A DNA stretch of 64,000 bases, taken from positions 521,363,184 to 521,427,183 of the forward strand of contig NC_057795.1 of the NCBI RefSeq assembly GCF_018294505.1. Direction: 5' to 3'. This stretch comes from Triticum aestivum (taxonomy: Eukaryota > Streptophyta > Magnoliopsida > Poales > Poaceae). Below are positions 49,301 through 58,129 of this stretch, piece by piece (position 1 is the first letter of the stretch; every line of letters begins with the position of its first letter). The translations under genes were made by a program, and so were the position numbers. The notes under the pieces are model-generated. The model saw only the letters and a program-made list of their open reading frames with translations, did not search any database and was not told the DNA's origin.

Positions 49301-49662
49301 TCGTATACGAGTCACCTCGAGTGCTTGCTTATGATGAGCTTGAGCAAGAGCAGATGCGACAAGATGATGCGCTGCTCCTTGAGGAGGACCGTCTTCAGGC
49401 TGCTGTACGAGCTGCTCGATACCAGCAAGCTTTGCGCCACTACCACAACCGCAAAGTTAATGCCAGGAGTCTTGAGGAAGGCAACCTTGTTCTTCGGCGC
49501 GTTCAGTCCGCCAAGAATTCCAACAAGTTGACGCCGAAGTGGGAAGGCCCTTACCGGGTGAAACGAGTCACTAGGCCTGGCGCTGTCCACCTTGAGACCG
49601 AAGATGGCATTCCGGTGAGCAACTCCTGGAACAGTGAGCATCTTCGTAAGTTTTACCCGTAA
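43321..49662 (+). pseudogene. gag-pol of element 1: one frame, eight in-frame stops
   Basis: From MPPKKKASAADV to HLRKFYP a single frame (about 2113 codons) has no frameshift but eight stops: TGA 43750, TGA 43948, TGA 44014, TAG 44443, TAA 45586, TAG 46126, TGA 46948, TAG 48238. Gag (AFTRELRQVQWPSMKNF, FVGAFTGGH) is followed by an aspartic protease (VDGGAGLNLIS, near 45490), RT with YMDDIVVKS (near 46713), a degenerate RNase H, an archaeal-type RNase H (FDGALSLQGAGAG; GDSQLVV) and integrase with its HHCC finger (48610-48740). The integrase's first catalytic Asp is Asn (WGLNILGPF, near 48820); the second (TDNGTQF) and Glu (NGQAERAN) remain. The product would assemble virus-like particles and reverse-transcribe the element; this copy cannot. 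Confidence 0.9.
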
Positions 49663-50417
49663 GGCGCGGTTGCTGGAACCTGTTCCGGCAGCCACCTTTT
49701 GTACAAGTCTTGCCGATGTTGCATGTAATCCTTTGTACAAAGCCGGGCGCAGACCCCGTGCATAAGTAAAACTCATGTGCTCCGCACATCTTGTCAATTT
49801 CATGCTTTCTACTTTTATTTGCATGCATTATCCGACACTTTGTGCAACACCTACCCCCGGTAAGCAATAACGAGTCGTAAGGCTCCGTATCTTTATTTTC
49901 TCTTCTTTCTCTTTCTCAAAGGAAGGAAGGTTCCCTCGCACACAAGTTTGCCGGTGGGAAAGGAGAAGATAATGGTGTGGACCAGGCATCGTTCAAGCAA
50001 ATTTCGCCTTACCGGGAAGCAAACGACAGAAAAGCTAAGTTGCCAAAGTTTGAGCAATCAGTTTTAAAATTTTTTAGTTATCTTCCTCGAACGACCATGC
50101 TTTGTATGGAAAACCTGTGCGCGGAGGAACCAACTCATAGCTATTTGCGCCCTTACTTTCTTTCGAGTCCGCTCAACAACTTAAGTGAGTTGCGACTAGT
50201 TGCGACAAGGTTTCTTGTCGGTAGCGGCACTGCCAGCAGGCTGCTGACGTCCCGCACTCAGCGCTCGCGGCTAAGGTGCCTGCGCCGACAAGTTCCCTAA
50301 AAGCGTAGGGCAAAAACATACAAAGGAAGGAATCAAGTAAAGGAAATAACATAGCAATCGCTACCCAAAATAGAGTCATATTACAAGATAGCTTGTTGCA
50401 GCTCTAATAGATTGTTC
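49663..50417. other. non-coding spacer of element 1 after pol
   Basis: This lies between the integrase stop and the antisense ORF. It continues the element's word bias (GACAAG, GCCGG). No repeat array comparable to that of element 2 is present. Confidence 0.5.
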
Positions 50418-51965
50418 TCATAACATGACCAGCAGCGACAAGAAAAAGAGAAAACGGGCGGCCAAATCTACGCGATCGCCCTCAACCCTCTTGATCCCGC
50501 TCACCTTGTCCACAATGGGTGCGACAAGGGTCTTGAGTGCTTCCAGATCAGCATCCGGCGGCAAGGTCCTGAGGACGTTGGTGAGGTTGAGGCCTGGGTT
50601 GCGGAAGGCCGCCTTCACCAGCACCTTTTGAAGAGCCCCCGCGCAGATCTTGCATGACTCGTCGGCCAGCTGCTTTGGGATCTTCTCCCGGAGTCGCTGG
50701 AGGGCCGTCGCCACGCCTTTGAAGAACAAGCTGAGCTTGGCACTGGGTCGGAGGTGCTCATCGGAGGAGTACCCGAGATCCTCCATCCCCAGCTGCGCCA
50801 GCTCCCCATCGATGGCTGCGGCAACATCCACGAGACCCTCGGTCCAGTGCTCCACATTCTCCCTAAAGGCGTTATGGGCGGCGGCAGCACTCATCAGTAG
50901 CGCCTCGTCGGCCTTGATCTTCTCCGACAAGGCCACCTCCCGCTCCCTGGCGCCGTCCAGCGTCTGAGTCAAAGTAGCCAGCTTCAACTCAAGATCCGTG
51001 TTAGAGTCCTTGGCGGTGCTAAGCTCTTTGCTCCTCTCAGTGAGACGGCCTTGCAGCTCGCCATGAGTGGCGGCGTCCTTCTCGCGCTCACGCTTGAGCG
51101 CGGCAAGCTCCTCGCCGCTCACCTTGAGATCGGCCTCCAGCTGCGCCATCTTCGTCTCCAGCTCCTTCTTGGCGGCCTTGGCAGCTGCGGCAGCATCCTT
51201 CGCTTCCTTGAGAGCCCCGCCAAATGTTTGCTCGCACGCGGCAAGCTCCTCCTCGTGGCTGTCAAGGTTAACTTTCCGCTGCACCAACTCGCCTTCCTGC
51301 GCGGAAAGCTTCTCGGCAGCAAGCCGCTGTTGCTCTTCAACTTCAGCCTTCTCGAGGAGGAAGGCTTTCCGCTCCTCAGCGACTTGCTCCCGCTCCTCTG
51401 CCAGGGACCGGAGAGTTTCTTGCCTGAAGCCCCGGAGCTCCTCCGCACGCTTCTCGATGTCCACTCCCGCCTTCGCGACAAGCGCTTCTCGGGACACAAG
51501 CTTGGCCTTTCGAGCGCGGTAGAGCGACAACAGCTTCCGCAGCAGCTGCTCCTCCTCAGGCTCATCGCTGTTGCTGCTTGGCGCGTCGACCAGCGTCAGC
51601 CCAGCGGAGGCGAGCACCTCTCCATCCAGGCTCTCTCCTTCGACCGGCGCCCTGGAGCTTGACGCCCAGGGGAGCTTGATGAAGATGTCTTCGCCGGCCT
51701 TCAAATAGGCGCCAGGTTGGGGCTCTTCGGAGCCTGGCGCTGCAGCAGCGGCGGAGGGATCGGCGGTCGGCGCAGCGCCTGACGGTCCTGCAGCCTCGGG
51801 GCCGTCAGTGCGATCGCCGGATCCCTCGCCAGCTTCTGCGGCGGCAGCTTTGGCGGCCTCTTCGCCGGCGGGATCATCAGCGCCGGCTTCTCCTTCGGTG
51901 GCAACGGCGTCGTCGGTATTGCTGCGTGCATTCTCCTCGCCGGAAGAATCGCAACTTCTCCACAA
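50418..51965 (-). CDS. antisense coiled-coil ORF of element 1, N-terminus missing
   Basis: An uninterrupted 515-codon frame, opposite in direction to gag-pol. The N-terminal 100 residues are Ala/Glu/Pro/Gly-rich and acidic. Residues ~150-345 are a long coiled coil rich in Glu/Lys/Ala/Leu (EEREQVAEERKAFLLEKAEV, for example). The C-terminus (EHWTEGLVDVAAAIDGELAQ and on) parallels the last exon of the antisense gene of element 2. The expected N-terminal gypsy-transposon domain is absent, and no ATG is near the 5' end, so the frame is the 3' part of a longer gene cut by the event at about 51950-52002. Function unknown. Coding here is supported by length and by the parallel in element 2. Confidence 0.6.
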   Translation of the reverse strand: MWRSCDSSGEENARSNTDDAVATEGEAGADDPAGEEAAKAAAAEAGEGSGDRTDGPEAAGPSGAAPTADPSAAAAAPGSEEPQPGAYLKAGEDIFIKLPWASSSRAPVEGESLDGEVLASAGLTLVDAPSSNSDEPEEEQLLRKLLSLYRARKAKLVSREALVAKAGVDIEKRAEELRGFRQETLRSLAEEREQVAEERKAFLLEKAEVEEQQRLAAEKLSAQEGELVQRKVNLDSHEEELAACEQTFGGALKEAKDAAAAAKAAKKELETKMAQLEADLKVSGEELAALKREREKDAATHGELQGRLTERSKELSTAKDSNTDLELKLATLTQTLDGAREREVALSEKIKADEALLMSAAAAHNAFRENVEHWTEGLVDVAAAIDGELAQLGMEDLGYSSDEHLRPSAKLSLFFKGVATALQRLREKIPKQLADESCKICAGALQKVLVKAAFRNPGLNLTNVLRTLPPDADLEALKTLVAPIVDKVSGIKRVEGDRVDLAARFLFFLSLLVML

Positions 51966-51983
51966 AAATTGCTAAAACACCGG

Positions 51984-52002
51984 CCCCACGGTGGGCGCCA
52001 AC
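51984..52002 (-). other. primer-binding-site-like sequence beside an LTR
   Basis: Read on the minus strand, the LTR end CCACGACA is followed at once by GTTGGCGCCCACCGTGGGG, the form of primer-binding site seen after 5' LTRs of grass Gypsy elements. Such a site is not expected outside a 3' LTR. Confidence 0.5.
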
Positions 52003-52529
52003 TGTCGTGGTTCTAAGTCTGACAGTAGAGTGGGGGGTAGGTATGGAGAGGCAAGGTCCTAGCTATGGAGAGGTTGTAAACACAAGGGATGTACGAGTTC
52101 AGGCCCTTCTTGGAAGAAGTAATAGCCCTACGTCTCGGAGCCCGGAGGCGGTCGAGTGAATTATGAGTATATGAGTTACAAGGTGCCGAACCCCTCTACC
52201 TGTGGAGGGGGGTGGCTTATATAGAGTGCGCCTGGACCCCAGCCAGCCCACGTAGGAGAGGGTTTAAGGTGAGTTAAGTCTGGGGCGTTACTAGAAACGC
52301 CCCACATAAAGTGTCTTTACTATCATAAAGCCTACTTAATTACAGGCCATTGCAGTGCAGAGTGCCTCTTGACCTCCTGGTGGTCGAGTGAGTCTTCGTG
52401 GTCGAGTCCTTCAAGTCAGTCGAGTGAGTCCTTCGTTGGTCGACTGGAAGGCGACCTCTTCTAAGGGTGTCCTTGGGTAAGGTACTTAGATCAGGTCCAT
52501 GACCCTACCCTAGGTACATAACCCCATCA
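52003..52529 (-). repeat. 3' LTR of element 2
   Basis: 527 bp; the minus strand starts TGATGGGG and ends CCACGACA (TG...CA). A TATATAAG box on the minus strand (52216-52223) marks its promoter. It is the only LTR of this family in the window. Confidence 0.75.
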
Positions 52530-52545
52530 TTAGCCCCCGAATGGA
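52530..52545 (-). other. polypurine tract of element 2
   Basis: The minus strand reads ATTCGGGGGCTAA immediately before the LTR start TGATGGGG. This G-rich tract is the expected plus-strand primer and fixes the orientation of the element. Confidence 0.65.
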
Positions 52546-52956
52546 TTGAGGCTTCGAGTGAGGAAGGAGTTGATGTCGTTTCCGATTAACCTTTGCGCTC
52601 TGGTCGTGCGTTGTTCTGGACCAAAGAATCTCTTCGTCGACAGTGAGCAACTTGTCTTCAGTCGACTCGATCCATTCTCTTCTTTCGTCGAGTGATCTTT
52701 CGGGCTTCGACGATCTCCGAGCGACGGATCGCGGGAAACCCCGTGTCTGACAGACTGATCTGCTGTTCGCGGATTCCGCGGGATGCGAAATTTGGGGACG
52801 CGCGCGAAGCGGAGCGGACCGCGGCGTTCGGATGGGACGGGACATAGACGCCTCGATCTCCGCGCCGCTTTCTTCGCCACGTATCCCGTCTGCATAACTG
52901 TTCCTGGATATGATTAGATCGACCGGGCCCACCTGTCATCCACTCGGAAGGGACCT

Positions 52957-52963
52957 TATAAAT
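52957..52963 (+). promoter_or_regulatory. TATA box of the antisense gene
   Basis: TATAAAT stands about 130 bases before the ATG at 53089, followed by a CT-rich leader (CTCTCTCTCTCTCTG near 53000). It is outside the LTR, so the antisense gene seems to have its own promoter. Confidence 0.6.
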
Positions 52964-53088
52964 GCGCCCGGCGAGGATTTCTGTACTGTGCCTCAGCATT
53001 CTCTCTCTCTCTCTGCTCCCTTCGTCCCCGTCCAGCGCGCTCGCTCTCGCCCCCGCGCAACTTCCCCACGCGCATCTCGCCGGCAACC

Positions 53089-56000
53089 ATGGCCAAGGAG
53101 AAGACGGCGGCGCTGGAACGTGCGAAGAAGGCGTCGGCGTCGGAGAAGGCGAAGGGGAGATCTACCAGCCGCGGCGGGTCCTCGTCCAGATCCCGCCTGC
53201 CGAAGGGCTGGGTCCAAGGAGACTGGATCCAGTCGACCATCACAGAGAAAGACCTCCTCGACATGGCCAACGAGGGCTTGATCCCTCATGGAGCTGCGAG
53301 GCTTCCGGGGAAGGAGTGGCAGCCCCAGCCAGAAGAGGGTGAGTGTGTGCTCTTGGCCACCCATGTTGATCGTGGATTTTCCTTGCCGCCGAGTATTTTC
53401 TTCCGTGGCTTCTTGAACTTCTTTGGAGCGCAGCTCCACCACTTTACCCCAAATTCTATTGCCTATCTTGCCGCGTTCGTGTCCATGTGTGAGGGTTTCC
53501 TGGGCTGTCGACCGCACTGGGGTTTGTTCAAGCATATATTCACGTGTCGCTCTCAGACCGTGAAGAAGGCGAGCCCAGGTGATGAGAGAACCCGAGTCGT
53601 CCAAATGTGTGGGGGTCTGGGGATCCAGGTGAGGAATAAGAGCACCTTCCCGCCCATGACCTTTCCCGAGTCAGTCAGAGGCTGGCAGTCGACCTGGTTC
53701 TACTGCCAGGACCAGTCGACGCCGGGGCAGTCGAGTGGACTCCCTCAGTTTACCATGGACCGAGTGAACAAGCCCTCCTCTCTGAAGTTGATTCCGGAGG
53801 AGAAAGCTGACGTGAAGATGTTGATGGAGCGCGTGGTGCAGTTGGTTCGGGAGGGAGTGACGGGCATGGACCTCCTGGAGGTCTTCCTTAGGCGTCGCAT
53901 CCAGCCCCTTCAGTTCCGGAGCCACTGCATGTGGTTGTACTGTGGGACTGAAGACGAGACTCGAGTCCATCCAGAAGCAGTCGACGATGTCACTCTGGAA
54001 AGATGGATGGTAGCCGTTACCGGAAACAAGGACAACCCACGCGGAGCCAGAAGGATTCCTCCACTCGACCACAACAGCGATCCAAACAAGGTACACTTGC
54101 TCTGCTCTCCACTGTGTTCTTGTCGCATTCATTTCTGTTTATCCTGCCGACTGGTCGACTGATCCTTGTCTTGATATCTGCTAGGCTCTCACCGAGCTGT
54201 ACTCGATGCCCAATGGGGCACAAGCTCCGACTGAGGAGGGTGAGGCGAGTGGGGGCGAGAGCCAGGAAGAGGAGGAATGGGACTCGGACGTTGCAGAGGA
54301 TGATGACGACGATGATGATGATGACGGTGATGAAGATGACGTTGAGGACGAGGAAGAAGAGGAGGAGGAGGTCGTACCACCGCGCTCAGAAAGGCGGTCG
54401 AAGCTTGTCCACGACCCTTCGACTGAACGTGGCAAGGGGGTTGCGACCGTTGCTCAGTCGACCAAGCGCCCTCGGACCACCTCTCCGGTGCCGACTGAAA
54501 AGGCGCCGAAGCAGCCCAGGGCGGCCTCGTCGAAGCCGATCAAGCTCCTGCCGAAGATGAAGGTGTCCATCCCCACCATATCAGGGTAATCGTGCTGCTT
54601 AAGTCTTCTTATTTTGTGTGAACTTTGTCTCTGGTCGACGCTGAAGTTAGTCGACTGATCCTTTGGAGTTGCAGTGCTGCTACTTCTGAAACCTCAGCCC
54701 GGGCTGATGACCACGAGATGGAGGACGCAGCAACTTCGAAACCAGGTACTGTATTCTTAACGCCGTTCTTAGTCGACTGACTCGCGATCTCTGATCCTGA
54801 TTCTTCTCCGTAGCTCCACCCAATGTTGTTATCAATCTCCCTGATGATGATGAGGATGAAGAACCACTGAAGCGCAGGAGGAGTAGGAAAGCGTCCGCCA
54901 GTAAGGTGCCCCAGGATGTGACGGCGCCTGAAATTCTGACTGCGGAGGAAGAGAACACCACTCGACACACGGTGTCCTTCGCAGATCCATTGACGAGTGC
55001 TCAGCAGCCCTCCCTCTTCACGACGCACCACGTCCCAGAGGACCAAGCTGGCGCGGCGAAGGAAGCGATACGCCAGGCGGGAATCATGATGGAGCAGTTG
55101 AAGACCATCCGGGATGCGAGCCAGGCAGCTTATGACGCCAGTTCTGCCCTCCAAAGCAATGTTCAGGTCAGTCGACCACCGTTTGTTCTGTTGGATATGC
55201 TACCAAAAACTTTTCCTTTCCGGAATTTATAGTAGTCACCCACTGGGTGTGTCGATTAAACTCCGTGTTAGCGGGGGCACGCTGAGTGCACCCGCTGGGT
55301 GTAGTCCCCAAGGCTAAGGTCGACTGCTGGCAGTCGGCCTTAGGCTTTATGATGTCAATCTTTCTGTCAGTCGACTATGTCGACTGGATTTCACAAACCG
55401 GTGGGGGCACGCTGAGTGCACCCACTGGGTGTAGTCCCCGAGACTGTGGTCGACTGCTTGCAGTTGATCACAGTCTTAAAGAATACATCTCCTCTTTTTT
55501 TTTGAGGTCGACTGGTCGACTTTGTCTTCAACAGGATTAGTGGGGGCACGCTGAGTGCACCCACTGGGTGTAGTCCCCGAGACTACGGTCGAATGCTTGT
55601 ATTCGGCTGTAGTCTTAGAAACGTGTGTTTTTTCCTTTTTCACTCGGAAGTGAATTATATTTGACATTTAGTCGATTGGTTCTTCGCAGAACTCTTGTGA
55701 TCTTGTGGCTCGCTACTCTGAGCTGGAAAACAAGCACACTCAACTCGAGCTGAGCTTGAAGCTGGTTCAGGAGAAGCTGACGAAGGCAAAGGAGGAGACC
55801 GAAGGTATGTTTGGTGAGACCCTGACGACTGCTTTTCCCCTTGCTTGTTTCAAAATCTGATCTTGCTGTAACTTGCAGGTAAGGTAAGGGAGGCCCAACA
55901 GAAGAAAGACCTCGAACTAGCTGAGAAGATCAAGCTTGCTGACGAGAAGTTAGCTTCAGTCACCAAGCTTGAACAAGACAATACCAATCTGAAAGCTGCT

Positions 56001-56712
56001 CTTGGGATCGCCAACAAGGAGGTCAGTCGACTGAAAACTGATAAAGCTGCCCTGACCGACCAAGTCAGCAAATTGACTGGGAAGAAAACTGATCTGGAGG
56101 CCTTCCTGAGTGGTCTTGCCAAGAAGCTGTTTCTTATGCTTGAAGGTAAACCTCTATGCTTGGCAAACATTTCCAATTGTGGTTTTTCCATTCGACCATC
56201 CCCTTGACTTAGTGATCATCCTTGCAGAATTTTGTCAAAACTTTGAAGAAGAAACTAGCCGGCTGGAGCCAAACCTCGACCCCGTCAATTCTCCGGTGAA
56301 CGACGAAGTTGCCATGGATGTTTTCCGACTGGAGTCTCGTGTTGCAGCTGTCGTGGACTATCTCGCAAGGCTGAAGGCCGCCACATCTCGCATCGACTCG
56401 ACGCTCTGGCCTGAGGAGACACTTCAGAATGACCTTGAGTCGCTGATGGCCCGCTTGAACACGATCCCTGGTCGAGTGCAGGAATGGAAGAAGTCCTCGG
56501 CTCGGTGTGGTGCAGATGTTGCTCTGTGTCTGGCCCGAGTCCACTGTAAAGATGCGCGAGAAGAGAAGCTGGCGGCTCTTCGGGTGGCCAACACCAAGAA
56601 ACACGACTTCAGGTCCTTTATGGAAACTTTCCTTGCAGCTGCCACTCGGATCGCCGACGGAATTGACCTTGATGAATTCGTTGCACCTTCCAGCCCTCCA
56701 CAGGAGGGGTAA
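53089..56712 (+). CDS. antisense gene of element 2: seven exons, gypsy-type transposon protein
   Basis: Exons 53089-54090, 54185-54585, 54675-54745, 54814-55166, 55690-55804, 55879-56145, 56228-56712. All have GT/AG borders, phases agree at every join, and there is no stop in 897 codons. Exon 1 starts MAKEKTAALERAKKASAS and, around residues 90-200, has FFRGFLNFFGAQLHHFTPNS and CEGFLGCRPHWGLF, the pattern of the Pfam 'putative gypsy type transposon' family (PF04195). Exon 2 encodes a long acidic run (Asp/Glu) and a basic nuclear-signal-like stretch (TKRPRTTSPV). Exons 5-7 are coiled coil. It lies between integrase and 3' LTR, antisense to gag-pol, as in Grande-type Tat elements. Its molecular role is unknown. 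The clean frame next to a decayed element 1 suggests it is young or selected. Its start has the TATA box and leader upstream. Confidence 0.85.
55236..55605 (+). repeat. ~135-bp tandem repeat in intron 4 of the antisense gene
   Basis: GGGGGCACGCTGAGTGCACC recurs at 55273, 55403 and 55542, with a partial copy near 55238. Each is followed by GGGTGTAGTCCCC and a GTCGACTGCTTGCAGT-like word. The copies fill most of the 523-bp intron. Confidence 0.75.
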
Positions 56713-56930
56713 AAAACTTCTTCTGGCTCGACGCTTTAAATTTGCCTCGGTATGCCGAGTGGAATTGTAACCGATAAACCTTAACAGGCTTAACGCCTGA
56801 GCACTTTCGGTTCCTTTAGATATCGATTCAAACTTGAATTTGGTGCTTGAATACGATTGCCTTTGGCTCGAAATGTCTTTTGCAGGTTCAAAGCAAGGCG
56901 CCTTTACTGCAATCGACTTATTCTTTAGTC

Positions 56931-58010
56931 TACTTAGGCGAGCACTGGGCTGCGGCTAAGCCTCCGAGTGGAAGCCCGGCTTACCACTCGGTAGGATTTC
57001 TATAACTTAGGCGAGCACTGGGCTGCAGCTAAGCCCCCGAGTGAGAGGTTTACTCTTCACTCGGTAGGATTTTTATAACTTAGGCGAGCACAGGGCTGCA
57101 GCTAAGCCCCCGAGTGAGAGGTTTACTCTTCACTCGGTAGGATTTTGATAACTTAGGCTAGCACTGGGCTGCAGCTAAGCCTCCGAGTGAGAGGTTTGCT
57201 CTTCACTCGGTAGGATTTTTATAACTTAGGCGAGTGCTTGGACTGCAGCTAAGCCTCCCAGTGAGAGGGTCGCTCTTCACTCGGTAGGATTTTTGTAACT
57301 TAGGCGAGCACAGGGCTGCAGCTAAGCCTCCGAGTGAGAGGGTTGCTCTTCACTCGGTAGGATTTTTATAACTTAGGCGAGTGCTTGGACTGCAGCTAAG
57401 CCCCCGAGTGAGAGGGTTGCTCTCCACTCGGTAGGATTTTATAACTTAGGCGAGTGCTTGGACTGCAGCTAAGCCTCCGAGTGAGAGGGTCGCTCTTCAC
57501 TCGGTAGGATTTTTATAACTTAGGCGAGTGCTTGGACTGCAGCTAAGCCCCCGAGTGAGAGGGTTGCTCTCCACTCGGTAGGATTTTTATAACTTAGGCG
57601 AGTGCTTGGACTGCAGCTAAGCCTCCGAGTGAGAGGGTCGCTCTTCACTCGGTAGGATTTTTGTAACTTAGGCGAGTGCTTGGACTGCAGCTAAGCCCCC
57701 GAGTGAGAGGCTTGCTCTTCACTCGGTAGGATTTTTTACAACTTAGGCGAGCACAGGGCTGCAGCTAAGCCCCGAGTGAAAGTCTGGCTTACCACTCGGT
57801 AGGATTTTGATAACTTAGGCGAACGGATTCGCAGCTAAGCCTCCGAGTGCCGGAGTTACTGGGACGTTCACCACTCGGTAGGATTTTACCGATTAAACTT
57901 AGGCGAAACGGATTCGCGGCTAAGCCTCCGAGTGGGAGTCTGGCTCACCACTCGGTAGGATTTTTACAAACTTAGGCGAAACAGATTCGCGGCTAAGTCA
58001 CCCACTGAGG
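56931..58010. repeat. tandem array, 15 units of ~73 bp, in element 2
   Basis: Each unit has CTTAGGCGAG, GGCTGCAGCTAAGC, CCGAGTGAGAG and CACTCGGTAGGATTTTTATA. Two main variants alternate (CACTGGGCTGCAG and TGCTTGGACTGCAG). The last three units carry CGGATTCGCGGC. The array separates the 3' end of pol from the 3' end of the antisense gene, so it is shared by two converging transcripts. Confidence 0.85.
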
Positions 58011-58129
58011 AGGAATTTTATTGGACAAAAGTAAAAAGTGACAGAAATTATGGAGGAACTATGACACTATTATTTTGAGGTCCATGAACTACAGAAGTAC
58101 TTTATTGCAACTCATCCGAGTGATAAAAC

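Larger units (their letters stand above)
42316..52002 (+). mobile_element. Gypsy element 1 (Tat lineage), 3' end missing
   Basis: A 5' LTR, primer-binding region, one-frame gag-pol, spacer, and antisense coiled-coil ORF are present in that order. No 3' LTR matching TGTCGGTGTACTAG is found; the element stops at or near 52002 against the LTR of element 2. Pol order is protease, RT, RNase H, a second archaeal-type RNase H, integrase without chromodomain, which is the Tat-lineage plan. GGCAAG/CTTGCC words are frequent throughout, even outside the coding part. Confidence 0.85.

Noticed and set aside
56931..58010. CRISPR-like look of the regular repeats
   Set aside because: Units are contiguous and vary inside; there are no spacers or cas genes, and the array lies in a plant retrotransposon.
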